From the NCBI GenBank assembly GCA_947489085.1, contig CANLCJ010000037.1, positions 1 to 39,786 of the forward strand: DNA of 39,786 bases, given 5' to 3'. Origin of the DNA: an uncultured Flavobacteriaceae bacterium (GTDB taxonomy: Bacteria > Bacteroidota > Bacteroidia > Flavobacteriales > Flavobacteriaceae). Shown piece after piece: positions 9,047 through 17,055 of the stretch. The notes under the pieces were generated by a model, which was given only the letters and a program-made list of their open reading frames with translations, did no database searches and had not been told where the DNA came from. The position numbers were made by a program, and so were the translations under genes. Position 1 is the first letter of the stretch. Each line of letters opens with the position of its first letter.

Positions 9047-9832
9047 TTAAAAATTTTCGAAAACACCTAAACCGAATAACGCATAGTCGTACTTTACAGG
9101 GTCTGTAGCGTCGAGCCGCCTTAAGCTTTGGTCTAATTCGGCTAAAGCCTTAGCATTGTTTTGTTTGCGCTTTAGTAAACCTAACTTTCTGGCTACATTA
9201 CCCGAATGCACATCTAAGGGGCATGAGAGTTGGCTAGGTAAGAGCTGTTTCCAAATGCCAAAATCTACTCCAGTAGTATTAGGCCTTACCATCCAACGTA
9301 AAAACATGTTTATACGTTTTGCGGCAGAGTTTTTTAAAGGGTCGCTAACATGTTTTTGCGTGCGTTGTAAATGTTCTATTTCAAAAAAAACGTTTTTAAA
9401 TTTAGAGATTGCGGTTTGCAAATTTGCCGTTTTAGTGTGTGTAGCAAAAACACTTTCTAGTCCGCCATGTTGCAAGTAAATGTGTTTTAGAGATTTTATA
9501 AATTGTATGCAATCGTCTCCATTAAATGTGCGGTGTACAAAGGGCTTGAGGCGTTCCAAATCGCTGTTTTCATGATTTTTAATAAAATCGTAAGGTGCAG
9601 TATCCAACAAATGCATGAGTTTAGTAGCATTGGTAATAATACTCTTTCTATTGCCCCAAGCTATTGTAGCAGTTAAAAACCCAGAAATTTCAATGTCTTC
9701 TTTCTTTTGAAATAAATGTGGTATTTGTATGGGGTCTGAATTTATAAATTCGGGGGTGTTGTATTGAGAAACTTTAGCATCTAAAAAAGCTTTCAATTCG
9801 GCCTCTGATAGTTTTTTTATGTCATTTTTCAT
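9047..9832 (-). CDS. TIGR02757 (DUF2400) family protein
   Basis: A 261-residue protein of the TIGR02757/DUF2400 family, widespread in Bacteroidetes and of no assigned function that I know. Family signs are FLTATIAWGNRKSI (about 53-66), HRTFNGDD near 95, NMFLRWMVRP near 175 and CPLDVHSGNVARKLGLL near 205. The C-terminal helices ending in DPVKYDYALFGLGVFENF recall helix-hairpin-helix DNA glycosylases, but I see no catalytic Lys/Asp pair I can vouch for. It stands alone, divergent from the MFS gene with 80 bases between. A TATTTTTG box 7 bases upstream of the start (9840-9847) would give an almost leaderless mRNA. Confidence 0.9.
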   Translation of the reverse strand: MKNDIKKLSEAELKAFLDAKVSQYNTPEFINSDPIQIPHLFQKKEDIEISGFLTATIAWGNRKSIITNATKLMHLLDTAPYDFIKNHENSDLERLKPFVHRTFNGDDCIQFIKSLKHIYLQHGGLESVFATHTKTANLQTAISKFKNVFFEIEHLQRTQKHVSDPLKNSAAKRINMFLRWMVRPNTTGVDFGIWKQLLPSQLSCPLDVHSGNVARKLGLLKRKQNNAKALAELDQSLRRLDATDPVKYDYALFGLGVFENF

Positions 9833-9912
9833 AATTAAGCAAAAATAATTGTAATTCGTTTAAGTGTAACATGACTTATGTAACTTTACCACTAATTATT
9901 AAACGTTAACCT

Positions 9913-11088
9913 ATGTCCCCAAATAAAATCATATTACCTATTATTGTTTTTGCACAGTTTTGTTGCACCTCATTATGGTTTGCTGGTAATGCTATAATGC
10001 TCGATTTAATTGCAGAGTTTCATTTGGACACTTCTGCCTTGGGGCATTTAACCTCTTCTGTACAGTTTGGTTTTATAACAGGAACGTTTCTTTTTGCATT
10101 ACTTACTATAACAGATAGATTTCCTCCCTCTAAAGTGTTTTTTGCTTGTGCTTTAGTAGGTGCCGCAGCTAATGTTTGTATTACTTTAAAATCGAATACC
10201 TTATTTTCTCTTTTTTTATTGCGTTTTATTGTAGGTTTCTTTTTGGCTGGAATTTATCCAGTAGGCATGAAAATTGCTGCAGATTATTACAAATCTGGAT
10301 TAGGAAAGTCCTTGGGGTTTTTAGTTGGGGCTTTAGTACTAGGGACTGCTTTTCCCCATGCTTTAAAAGGGTTTAGAGGCGTTATTACGTGGGAATATTT
10401 AGTGTATTGCACCTCTATATTGGCAGCTTTAGGTGGTGTACTAATGTTTGTTTTTGTGCCCAATGGCCCCTACAGAACCTCCTTACAGAAATTTGATATC
10501 TCCATATTCTATAATGTATTTAAGGTAAAACGTTTTAGAATGGCTGCTTTTGGCTATTTTGGACACATGTGGGAACTCTACGCGTTTTGGGCGTTTGTTC
10601 CTGTAGCACTGGCGGCTTTTGCAAGTTACAATAGAATTACTTCTTTCGATGTGTCTTGGGTTAGTTTTAGCGTAATTGCCATAGGCAGTTTAGGCTGTGT
10701 AATTTCTGGCTACTTATCTCAAAACATACCAGCAAAACGCGTAGCTACCATAGCATTAACACTGTCTTGCCTGTGCTGTTTAATATCTCCGTTGGTGTTT
10801 TTAGCGGGCAATACTATAGCTTTTATAGCATTTTTAATGTTTTGGGGTGTTGTTGTTATTGCAGATTCGCCTTTGTTTTCTACTCTAGTGGCTCAAAATG
10901 CACCTGCAGCATCTAAAGGTACAGCGCTTACCATAGTAAATTCTATAGGATTTGCAATAACTATAGTAAGCATACAGTTATTAAATATACTACAAACGGT
11001 TATACCTGTTGCTTACCTTTTTATAATATTGGCTTTGGGGCCCATTTTAGGCCTGTATTTTTTAATTACAACTAGGGGGAAAGCGTAG
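9913..11088 (+). CDS. major facilitator superfamily transporter
   Basis: A 391-residue integral membrane protein with about twelve hydrophobic segments and a short loop after segment 6. Segment 1 is IILPIIVFAQFCCTSLWF; the segment 2-3 loop holds ITDRFPPSKVFF, the place of the MFS DR motif; segment 4 is LLRFIVGFFLAGIYPVGMKIAADYY. The general form fits NarK/NNP-like and sugar-type MFS carriers, but no substrate signature is clear. It is divergent from the TIGR02757 gene and convergent with lolD (10 bases apart), so probably single-cistron. A TAACTTTA box (9881-9888) is a weak -7 candidate. Confidence 0.88.
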   Translation: MSPNKIILPIIVFAQFCCTSLWFAGNAIMLDLIAEFHLDTSALGHLTSSVQFGFITGTFLFALLTITDRFPPSKVFFACALVGAAANVCITLKSNTLFSLFLLRFIVGFFLAGIYPVGMKIAADYYKSGLGKSLGFLVGALVLGTAFPHALKGFRGVITWEYLVYCTSILAALGGVLMFVFVPNGPYRTSLQKFDISIFYNVFKVKRFRMAAFGYFGHMWELYAFWAFVPVALAAFASYNRITSFDVSWVSFSVIAIGSLGCVISGYLSQNIPAKRVATIALTLSCLCCLISPLVFLAGNTIAFIAFLMFWGVVVIADSPLFSTLVAQNAPAASKGTALTIVNSIGFAITIVSIQLLNILQTVIPVAYLFIILALGPILGLYFLITTRGKA

Positions 11089-11098
11089 ACGTAGATTG

Positions 11099-11761
11099 TT
11101 AATGTCTCATATTTCCGTCTATCATAACTAACTTTCTATCTGCCATATTGGCCAACTCTTCATTATGAGTTACAATAACGAAGGTTTGTCCAAACTCATC
11201 TCGTAACCTAAAGAAGAGGTTATGTAGGTTTTCGGCAGACTCGCTGTCTAAATTCCCCGAAGGTTCATCGGCAAAAATAAGATCGGGATTGTTTACAAGA
11301 GCTCTAGCAACAGCAACACGTTGCTGCTCGCCACCAGATAGCTCACTTGGTTTATGTTCAGAGCGGTGCGATAAGCCTAAAAAACTTAGCAACTCTTTAG
11401 CACGTTTTTCGGCTTCGGGTTTAGAAGTACCCTTTATAAAAGCAGGTAAACATACATTTTCTAAAGCAGTAAACTCAGGCAAAAGCTGATGGAATTGGAA
11501 AATAAATCCAATATGTTCATTTCTAAATTTAGCTAAGGCTTTGTCACTTAAAGACTTAATTTCAGTATCGTTAATCTTAAGGCTGTAACTATCTGTTTTA
11601 GATGCTTTATCTAAAGTGCCTAAAATTTGTAGAAGCGTAGTTTTTCCAGCTCCAGAGGCGCCTACAATAGAGACAACTTCTCCTTTTTTTACATCGATAT
11701 TTACACCTTTTAAAACGTGTAAATTATCGTAGTATTTATGTATGTTTTTTCCTTTAATCAT
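11099..11761 (-). CDS. lolD: ABC transporter ATPase, LolD/MacB-type
   Basis: A 220-residue ATPase of the LolD/MacB/FtsE class. Walker A is GASGAGKTT (34-42), the Q-loop is [10 protein letters not shown] (near 89), the signature is LSGGEQQRV (141-149), and Walker B with its catalytic Glu is [14 protein letters not shown] (161-174). In E. coli LolD works with LolC/E to release lipoproteins; no LolC/E gene adjoins it here. It is a solitary gene, convergent with the MFS gene. Since the MacB-like permease at 3212 lacks an ATPase, this protein is one candidate partner, though it is more simply the housekeeping LolD. The name lolD is by family likeness. Confidence 0.9.
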   Translation of the reverse strand: MIKGKNIHKYYDNLHVLKGVNIDVKKGEVVSIVGASGAGKTTLLQILGTLDKASKTDSYSLKINDTEIKSLSDKALAKFRNEHIGFIFQFHQLLPEFTALENVCLPAFIKGTSKPEAEKRAKELLSFLGLSHRSEHKPSELSGGEQQRVAVARALVNNPDLIFADEPSGNLDSESAENLHNLFFRLRDEFGQTFVIVTHNEELANMADRKLVMIDGNMRH

Positions 11762-11939
11762 TCGTTAAAAAATAATAGCGTGAATTTAACACTTTAGAAT
11801 GTTATGCGCAATTATATAGTGAGTATATGCAGTGTATAATTTAAAATTAACTAAGAAATACGTCTTAATATTCTAAATTCAATAATAGTTATAATTCTAG
11901 TTATCTTAGAATAGCAGCGGTATAGAATATAAAATTAAT

Positions 11940-11947
11940 TAAATTTG
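11940..11947 (+). promoter_or_regulatory. folE -7 element TAAATTTG
   Basis: Exact match to TAnnTTTG, 22 bases before the folE start codon. No TTG at the expected -33 distance. Confidence 0.5.
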
Positions 11948-11969
11948 CAGTTCTTAATTAAATAAAAAC

Positions 11970-12557
11970 ATGCCATATAAAAGTATTGAGGATTATAGCA
12001 CAGAGGTTACTGAAACTATTAAAGCGAAATACAAAACTATAATAGAAGATTTAGGGGAAGATACACAACGCGATGGTTTATTAAAAACACCAGAACGTGC
12101 AGCTAAAGCGATGCAGTTTTTAACGCAGGGTTACGACCAGGATCCGGTTGAAATTTTAACAGGTGCTATGTTTAAAGAGTCTTATAACGAAATGGTTATT
12201 GTTAAAGACATTGAGTTGTACTCACTTTGCGAACACCATATTCTACCTTTTTTTGGAAAAGTACACATTGCTTATATTCCTAACGGCCATATAGTAGGTT
12301 TAAGTAAATTGCCAAGAATTGTAGATGTTTTTGCAAGACGTTTACAGGTGCAGGAGCGCTTAACAGAGCAAATACTAGATTGTATTAACGATACTTTAAA
12401 ACCACAGGGTGTAGCTGTTGTTATAGAAGCTTCCCACATGTGTATGATGATGCGTGGTGTACAAAAACAAAATTCTGTAACTACAACATCAGGGTTTAGA
12501 GGCCAATTTGAAACTATAGAAACGCGTAATGAGTTTCTTAAGCTTATTGGTAAATAA
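11970..12557 (+). CDS. folE: GTP cyclohydrolase I
   Basis: A 195-residue cytosolic enzyme (EC 3.5.4.16) making 7,8-dihydroneopterin triphosphate from GTP, the first step of folate/pterin synthesis. The zinc ligands are in place: Cys87 and His90 in [10 protein letters not shown], and Cys158 in [10 protein letters not shown]. Also present are [16 protein letters not shown] (40-55), [26 protein letters not shown] (from about 110) and the final SGFRGQF. Length is normal for the homodecameric type I enzyme. A small membrane-protein gene follows 47 bases later. Confidence 0.97.
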   Translation: MPYKSIEDYSTEVTETIKAKYKTIIEDLGEDTQRDGLLKTPERAAKAMQFLTQGYDQDPVEILTGAMFKESYNEMVIVKDIELYSLCEHHILPFFGKVHIAYIPNGHIVGLSKLPRIVDVFARRLQVQERLTEQILDCINDTLKPQGVAVVIEASHMCMMMRGVQKQNSVTTTSGFRGQFETIETRNEFLKLIGK

Positions 12558-12604
12558 TATTTTGGTATGCTTCTTGATTTCAGTTAGTTAAAATCTAATA
12601 TTGA

Positions 12605-12883
12605 ATGAATAAATACAAAAAACTTTTTTTAAGTCTTCTTTTTGATGCTATGGGCTTTGTATCCTTTTTTATCCCTGGCATTGGAGAGTTTGCCGATGTG
12701 GTATGGGCTCCTGTTTCTGCTTATCTTATGACGAAACTTTATAAGGGCAAAACAGGTAAAATAGCAGCAGCCATTTCTTTTATAGAGGAAGCATTGCCTG
12801 GTTTAGACATTATACCAACATTTACATTAATGTGGTTGTATAGTTATGTTTTTAAATCTGAAGACGAGGTTATTGAGGTGTAA
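12605..12883 (+). CDS. small hydrophobic membrane protein
   Basis: A 92-residue protein not assigned to a characterised family. Two long hydrophobic segments (about 8-45, with a PGIGEFADVVWAPVSA turn, and about 55-85) are joined by a basic loop (KLYKGKTGKIAAA). The second segment, EALPGLDIIPTFTLMW, again has a Pro/Gly break. Two re-entrant or paired helices in the inner membrane are likely. The acidic tail is KSEDEVIEV. It probably shares the folE transcript, which says little about its job. I recall similar short proteins in other Flavobacteriia without a known role. Confidence 0.75.
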   Translation: MNKYKKLFLSLLFDAMGFVSFFIPGIGEFADVVWAPVSAYLMTKLYKGKTGKIAAAISFIEEALPGLDIIPTFTLMWLYSYVFKSEDEVIEV

Positions 12884-12985
12884 ATTCTAAAACAACTCAA
12901 CTCTATTAATTTTGTCGCAGCTAAAAGAACTTAGCAAATGGTATTCTAATGTCGTTTATTGTTAAAACCCTATTGTGTTTGGCAT

Positions 12986-14158
12986 CTAAAATCGATTTGT
13001 TTCTTTTGTTGTAGAAAATAAATCTATTAAACGTTCTAAAAACGCAACATAATCTTTCAACTCTTGCTTTGCAATAAACTCGTTAGCGCGGTGTGCTTGA
13101 TCTATAGAACCAGGGCCGCAAATAATACTTTGTAACCCGGCAGCGTTAAATTGTCCAGCCTCAGATGCGTAGGCTACAGTATCCACATTAGTATTTGGGT
13201 TTATTGCAGCCATAAGCGCTACAATGTCTCCATTTGCAGGGCTATCGAAGGCTGCTACTGATGGATGAATGGTTGAGGTTTCTATTTTAAATTCTTGAAA
13301 ACGCGGCTGCAATTTTAGCATACGTTCTTTACAATGTAATTTAAATGCTTGTAGTATTCTAGATAAATCGTCTTTAGGAATTACCCTAACATCCCATTTA
13401 AATACAGCTTTATCTGCAATAACATTAGGCGCAACACCACCTTTTATGGTGCCTACATGTATTGAGGTGTGTTCGGGCGTAAAACGTTGGTCTATAGTGT
13501 TGGCAGCCAAAGTATCCATTTTAGCTTCTAGCCATAAAATTAAGCGTGCAGCTTCATGAATGGCACTTACTTCTTTTTTTATGCCACTACTATGGCCTGC
13601 CGATCCATTTACAGTGGTTTCAAACAAGCATATGCCTTTGTGTCCAATAATGGGTTGCAGTAAGGAAGGCTCGCCAATTATAGCATATTTTGGTGTTTCT
13701 GTATAGTGGTTTTGCAAATGGGCTATGAGTTCTGGGGCAGAGAGGCAGCCTATTTCCTCATCGTAAGAGAGTGCAAAGTATATGGGTTTTTTTAGGTTGG
13801 CATTTACCAACTGAGGTAATACATTTAGGCAGCAAGCTATAAACCCCTTCATGTCGCAAGTACCTCTGCCATATAGTTTACCGTCTCCTTTATCGGTTAA
13901 CACAAAAGGATCGCTGTTCCAGTTTTGTCCTTTTACGGGTACAACATCAGTGTGTCCAGATAGAATGATACCACCATCTACAGCTGGGCCAATGCGGCAA
14001 TGTAAAGAGGCTTTGGTGCCTTCTGGATTAGGAACAAGGGTGCAGGCAATACCATAAGATTCTATGTGTTGCTTTATCCACATTATAATACTGGTGTTGC
14101 TATCGCCACCAAGTACAGGGAAAGCTACCAATTTGGCTAGTATGTCTTTTGTTGTCAT
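12986..14158 (-). CDS. argE: acetylornithine deacetylase (M20 family)
   Basis: A 390-residue M20 metallohydrolase. The family role is hydrolysis of N2-acetylornithine to ornithine (EC 3.5.1.16) in arginine synthesis. Metal-site residues are His69 and Asp71 (SGHTDVVP), Asp102 (GTCDMKG), and the Glu134-Glu135 pair (SYDEEIG). The dimerisation domain (about 180-290) includes GSAGHSSG. The N-terminus and overall size fit ArgE better than DapE. In Bacteroidetes arginine synthesis often runs through N-succinyl intermediates, so an N-succinyl substrate is possible. The start codon overlaps the miaA stop (ATGA), so the two are translationally coupled. No other arg gene lies nearby. Confidence 0.85.
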   Translation of the reverse strand: MTTKDILAKLVAFPVLGGDSNTSIIMWIKQHIESYGIACTLVPNPEGTKASLHCRIGPAVDGGIILSGHTDVVPVKGQNWNSDPFVLTDKGDGKLYGRGTCDMKGFIACCLNVLPQLVNANLKKPIYFALSYDEEIGCLSAPELIAHLQNHYTETPKYAIIGEPSLLQPIIGHKGICLFETTVNGSAGHSSGIKKEVSAIHEAARLILWLEAKMDTLAANTIDQRFTPEHTSIHVGTIKGGVAPNVIADKAVFKWDVRVIPKDDLSRILQAFKLHCKERMLKLQPRFQEFKIETSTIHPSVAAFDSPANGDIVALMAAINPNTNVDTVAYASEAGQFNAAGLQSIICGPGSIDQAHRANEFIAKQELKDYVAFLERLIDLFSTTKETNRF

Positions 14159-15069
14159 TTTAAATGTGGTGTAAGTGCTTTAATAATAGTATCTGTGGTA
14201 TCTAGATAATCGAACCAAAGCGTGTTCGGGGTTCTTTTAAACCACGTGCCTTGGCGTTTGGCAAAGCGTCTTGTATTTTTTTTAATTTCAGATATGGCAA
14301 AGTCTAACGTCCAAGTACCTTCTAAATATTGAAATAATTCTTTGTAACCCACAGTGTTTAATGCATTGTTGTTTTTATAGGGTACTAACTGCTTAACTTC
14401 GTTTAAAAGGCCTTGTGCGAGCATAATGTCTACGCGTTTATTAATACGATTGTATACAATGTCTCGGTCTGCTGTTAGACCAATTGTTACTGTTTTAAAA
14501 GGGCGTTGTTTATTTTTATGGTTTAAAAAGCTAGAGTAGGGTTGGCCTGTACCTATACAAACCTCTAAAGCACGGATTACCCGATGTGGATTATCTATAG
14601 TTATGGTATTGTATGTTTTTGCATCTAAACTTTTTAATTGCGCTTGCAAATGGGATAGCCCTTTTTCTTGCAATTCTAAATTTAGTGTTTCTCGTATGGT
14701 AGGGGCTACATCTGGGAAAAAATCTAAACCTTTGGTTACTGCATCTACATAAAGCCCCGAGCCTCCAACCATAATAACAGTGTCTTGTGTTTTAAAAAGT
14801 AGGCTTAAACGTTCTAAGGCTTCTTTTTCGAAGGCACCTACACTGTAATTGTCTGCTATAGATTTGTGGTGTATAAAATGGTGTGGCGCACTGGAGAGTT
14901 CTTCTGCTGTGGGTGCAGCGGTACCAATTTGCATTTCTTTAAAGAACTGTCTGGAATCTGCAGAAATTATTTCGGTATTAAAATGTTGCGCCAGTTTAAT
15001 GCTAAGCGCCGTTTTACCAATTGCAGTTGGGCCTACTATAGCTATAAGGTATTTTGTTTTTGCGTCTAT
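14155..15069 (-). CDS. miaA: tRNA dimethylallyltransferase, non-canonical start codon
   Basis: MiaA adds a dimethylallyl group to N6 of A37 in tRNAs reading UNN codons (EC 2.5.1.75). The P-loop GPTAIGKT and the substrate Asp in IISADSRQFF are encoded upstream of the first in-frame ATG (14934), so an ATG start would delete the active site. Between the in-frame TGA (15084-15082) and the P-loop the codons are AAA ATT AGC ACC ATA GAC GCA AAA ACA AAA TAC: no ATG, GTG or TTG. ATA at 15069, giving 304 residues starting (M)DAKTKYLIAIVG, or ATT at 15078 must be used if the gene is active. Body motifs include VMVGGSGLYVDAV and DNPHRVIRALEV. A good promoter lies upstream. Confidence 0.85.
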   Translation of the reverse strand: MDAKTKYLIAIVGPTAIGKTALSIKLAQHFNTEIISADSRQFFKEMQIGTAAPTAEELSSAPHHFIHHKSIADNYSVGAFEKEALERLSLLFKTQDTVIMVGGSGLYVDAVTKGLDFFPDVAPTIRETLNLELQEKGLSHLQAQLKSLDAKTYNTITIDNPHRVIRALEVCIGTGQPYSSFLNHKNKQRPFKTVTIGLTADRDIVYNRINKRVDIMLAQGLLNEVKQLVPYKNNNALNTVGYKELFQYLEGTWTLDFAISEIKKNTRRFAKRQGTWFKRTPNTLWFDYLDTTDTIIKALTPHLK

Positions 15070-15143
15070 GGTGCTAATTTTTCAGATTAATTAAAAATTA
15101 AACCAGAATTTTAAGTATTTCCGGTTTGCAATTTTAACGTTAA

Positions 15144-15174
15144 CAAAGGTACTATGAAAATTAGTTGCTACCAA
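15144..15174 (-). promoter_or_regulatory. miaA promoter (TTG-N20-TACCTTTG)
   Basis: On the minus strand, TTG (15174-15172), 20 bases and TACCTTTG (15151-15144) match the Bacteroidetes consensus. It predicts a leader of about 70 bases before the proposed ATA start, so the missing start codon is not explained by transcription beginning inside the gene. Confidence 0.7.
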
Positions 15175-15377
15175 TTGAAAGTTGCACAGAAGGAGAGGCG
15201 TAGCGCTCTTAATTGTATTATTGTCTTTTAAATTTAGAGTAAGACGGGGTGCCGAATTTTAAAAATTTGAGCTTAAGAAAACTAAATATAGCTTTAACTG
15301 CGTTTATGTTTGTATTGAATTTGAATTAAAACGCGTGTTTTCTTTAGTTGGCTAAAATTGTAAGTGGTGTTGGGTTT
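15175..15377. other. intergenic DNA without a recognised gene
   Basis: No supported coding frame. There is a G-rich patch (AAGGAGAGGCGTAGCGCTCTT, about 15187-15207) holding an AGCGCT palindrome. Higher GC continues on the right into the structured RNA candidate. Confidence 0.4.
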
Positions 15378-15466
15378 GCGTTAAGGATTGTAGCGGCATC
15401 CTTTTTTTGAAGGCACAAAAAAAAAGATATAGTGGAAAGCCTGACCACGCCTAAGCGGGGTAACGC
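15378..15466 (+). ncRNA. Flavo-1-like structured RNA
   Basis: The conserved phrases AAGGATTGTAGCGGCATCCTT and AAAAGATATAGTGGAAAGCC, followed by TGACC, agree with the Flavo-1 RNA motif of Bacteroidetes as I remember it. The structure supports this. GCGTTA (15378-15383) pairs with TAACGC (15461-15466) to close the element. A TTTTTTTG / CAAAAAAA stem surrounds the AAGGCA loop. A small CGC-CTAA-GCG hairpin lies near the 3' end. It sits 150 bases before the next plus-strand gene, so it may be a free-standing small RNA or a leader. No function is established that I know of. An Infernal search with the Rfam model would settle it. Confidence 0.65.
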
Positions 15467-15616
15467 CATTACTATTTAATTTTTAGTGGCTTAACGGCTT
15501 GGTGCTTTTGTACTAACTTATAAAATTGGGTTGTAATTAGCTGTTTAAACCACTTCTGTATTAAGAAAACGTGACCTTGGTTGTATAATTTATTATTTTT
15601 ATATAAAAATTGAATT

Positions 15617-16120
15617 ATGAATGTATTAAACCTATTGTACAGCGCTGTTTTTAGTGTGCTTGCTTGCACTAATGTTGGATTCGCCATAGATGCTACTGCT
15701 CATGTAATGCCCGATGGTATTAATAAAACGGTTTTAGATGAAGGTGCTAAAATTGTAAGTGTTACTGTTAAGGGAACTTCTGGAGATTACAGGTTTAGTG
15801 TTGGCGTTTCTAGCCCAGATACTGGATGCGAGCAATATGCCGATTGGTGGGAAGTAATATCTACCGATGGTAAGTTATTATATAGACGTATTTTAGGGCA
15901 CAGCCATGTTAATGAACAGCCTTTTGTGCGTTCTGGCAGTGGTGTTGGTATTGGGGCTACCGATGAGGTAATTGTTAGAGTACATGTTAACACTTTAGGT
16001 TACGGTACTACTGCGTTTAAAGGTAGTGTGGCTTCTGGTTTTAAAAAGGTTACCATTGCAGCTAATTTTGCAGCTCATGTATTAAACGACGACCCTTTGC
16101 CTACTGGGTGTGCGTTTTAA
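15617..16120 (+). CDS. predicted exported protein of unknown function
   Basis: A 167-residue protein. The N-terminus is hydrophobic (about 1-22) and reads FSVLAC at residues 12-17, which could be a lipobox with lipidated Cys17, or a plain signal peptide. The rest is a compact beta-rich domain. Notable segments are KGTSGDYRFSVGVSSPDTGCEQ (about 53-74), YADWWEVIS, LLYRRILGHSHVNEQPFVRSG and VRVHVNTLGYGTTAFKG. I have a memory of similar uncharacterised proteins in marine bacteria, without a known role. The sterol-desaturase-type gene follows 16 bases later, so the two are probably co-transcribed. Confidence 0.75.
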   Translation: MNVLNLLYSAVFSVLACTNVGFAIDATAHVMPDGINKTVLDEGAKIVSVTVKGTSGDYRFSVGVSSPDTGCEQYADWWEVISTDGKLLYRRILGHSHVNEQPFVRSGSGVGIGATDEVIVRVHVNTLGYGTTAFKGSVASGFKKVTIAANFAAHVLNDDPLPTGCAF

Positions 16121-16136
16121 ATAAAATTGTTTTAAT

Positions 16137-17027
16137 ATGTATAGATATATTGATGCTTTTACGAGTGCTTTTTGGGGCACTCTACAATGGACGTTAGATT
16201 CTATTGTCTTTAACGTGCCTTGGTATACCAATTATTTTTGGGGTTTAATCTTAATATCTCTTTTGGTTTGGGGCTTAGAAATAGCTATACCTTGGCGTAA
16301 ACAACAGGCTATTTTTAGAAAGGACTTTTGGCTGGATGCTGGCTATATGTTTTTTAATTTTTTTGTATTTAGCATAGCTATTAGTGGTTTTTACAATGTA
16401 CTGGAAGTATTGTTTCAAGGTTTTGGTGTTACAATAAGTAGTTTTGCTTTAATAAACCCTGAGCATTGGCCCATGTGGCTACAATTGGTAATTTTCTTTA
16501 TTGTATTAGATTTTGTACAGTGGTTTACACACACGCTTTTACACCGTTTTCCGTTATTATGGCAGTACCACAAGGTACACCATAGTGTCAAGGAAATGGG
16601 CTTTGCGGCGCACTTGCGTTACCATTGGATGGAAAACATTTTGTATAAGCCTTTAAAAACTTTTGGAGTAATGGTTTTGTTTGGTTTTGAGCCTGAGCAG
16701 GCGTATTACATTCATTTTTTAGCCATTACGATAGGGCATTTTAACCATGCCAATATTAAAATTACTTGGGGGCCGCTAAAATATGTTTTCAATAACCCAG
16801 TTATGCATTTATACCACCATGCTTATAGTTTACCCGAAGGACGTTTTGGGGTTAATTTTGGGATTAGTTTAAGCCTTTGGGATTATATTTTTAAAACCAA
16901 TTACATTCCTGAAGATAGTGGTACTGTGCCTTTAGGGTTTGCGGGAGATGATGTGTTCCCTTCTGATTTTATAGGTCAAAATACGTATGGCTTTAAGCGG
17001 CATAAGCGTACAAAAAAAGAGTTGTAA
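16137..17027 (+). CDS. sterol desaturase / fatty-acid hydroxylase family enzyme
   Basis: A 296-residue integral-membrane di-iron enzyme of the fatty-acid-hydroxylase superfamily. Membrane segments lie near 32-50, 65-90 and 112-130. The histidine clusters that bind iron are all present: His132 and His136 (HTLLH), His145, 148 and 149 (HKVHH), His201 and His204 (HFNH), and His224, 227 and 228 (HLYHH). The family oxidises lipids such as sterols, carotenoids and fatty acids with O2; the substrate here is unknown. A second, more distant family member is at 32305. The stop codon lies inside the stem of the terminator that follows. Confidence 0.9.
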   Translation: MYRYIDAFTSAFWGTLQWTLDSIVFNVPWYTNYFWGLILISLLVWGLEIAIPWRKQQAIFRKDFWLDAGYMFFNFFVFSIAISGFYNVLEVLFQGFGVTISSFALINPEHWPMWLQLVIFFIVLDFVQWFTHTLLHRFPLLWQYHKVHHSVKEMGFAAHLRYHWMENILYKPLKTFGVMVLFGFEPEQAYYIHFLAITIGHFNHANIKITWGPLKYVFNNPVMHLYHHAYSLPEGRFGVNFGISLSLWDYIFKTNYIPEDSGTVPLGFAGDDVFPSDFIGQNTYGFKRHKRTKKEL

Positions 17028-17046
17028 ATTTTACAACTCTTTTTTT
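17012..17046. terminator. bidirectional intrinsic terminator, 16-bp perfect stem
   Basis: AAAAAAAGAGTTGTAA, loop ATT, then the exact reverse complement. The stem includes the stop codon of the plus-strand enzyme gene and ends 10 bases before the stop of the minus-strand methyltransferase gene. It serves both convergent genes. Confidence 0.93.
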
Positions 17047-17055
17047 GTGTTTTTG

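Noticed and set aside
11810-11969. Pterin/THF riboswitch upstream of folE
   Set aside because: Only AT-rich sequence and a -7 box are seen; the transcribed leader would be about 20 bases, too short for a riboswitch.
14155-14934. miaA starting at the first in-frame ATG
   Set aside because: It would remove the P-loop and the substrate Asp, both clearly encoded just upstream in the same frame.
15472-15687. Minus-strand 71-codon open frame
   Set aside because: Overlaps the start of the better-supported exported-protein gene on the other strand and the edge of the structured RNA; no domain pattern.
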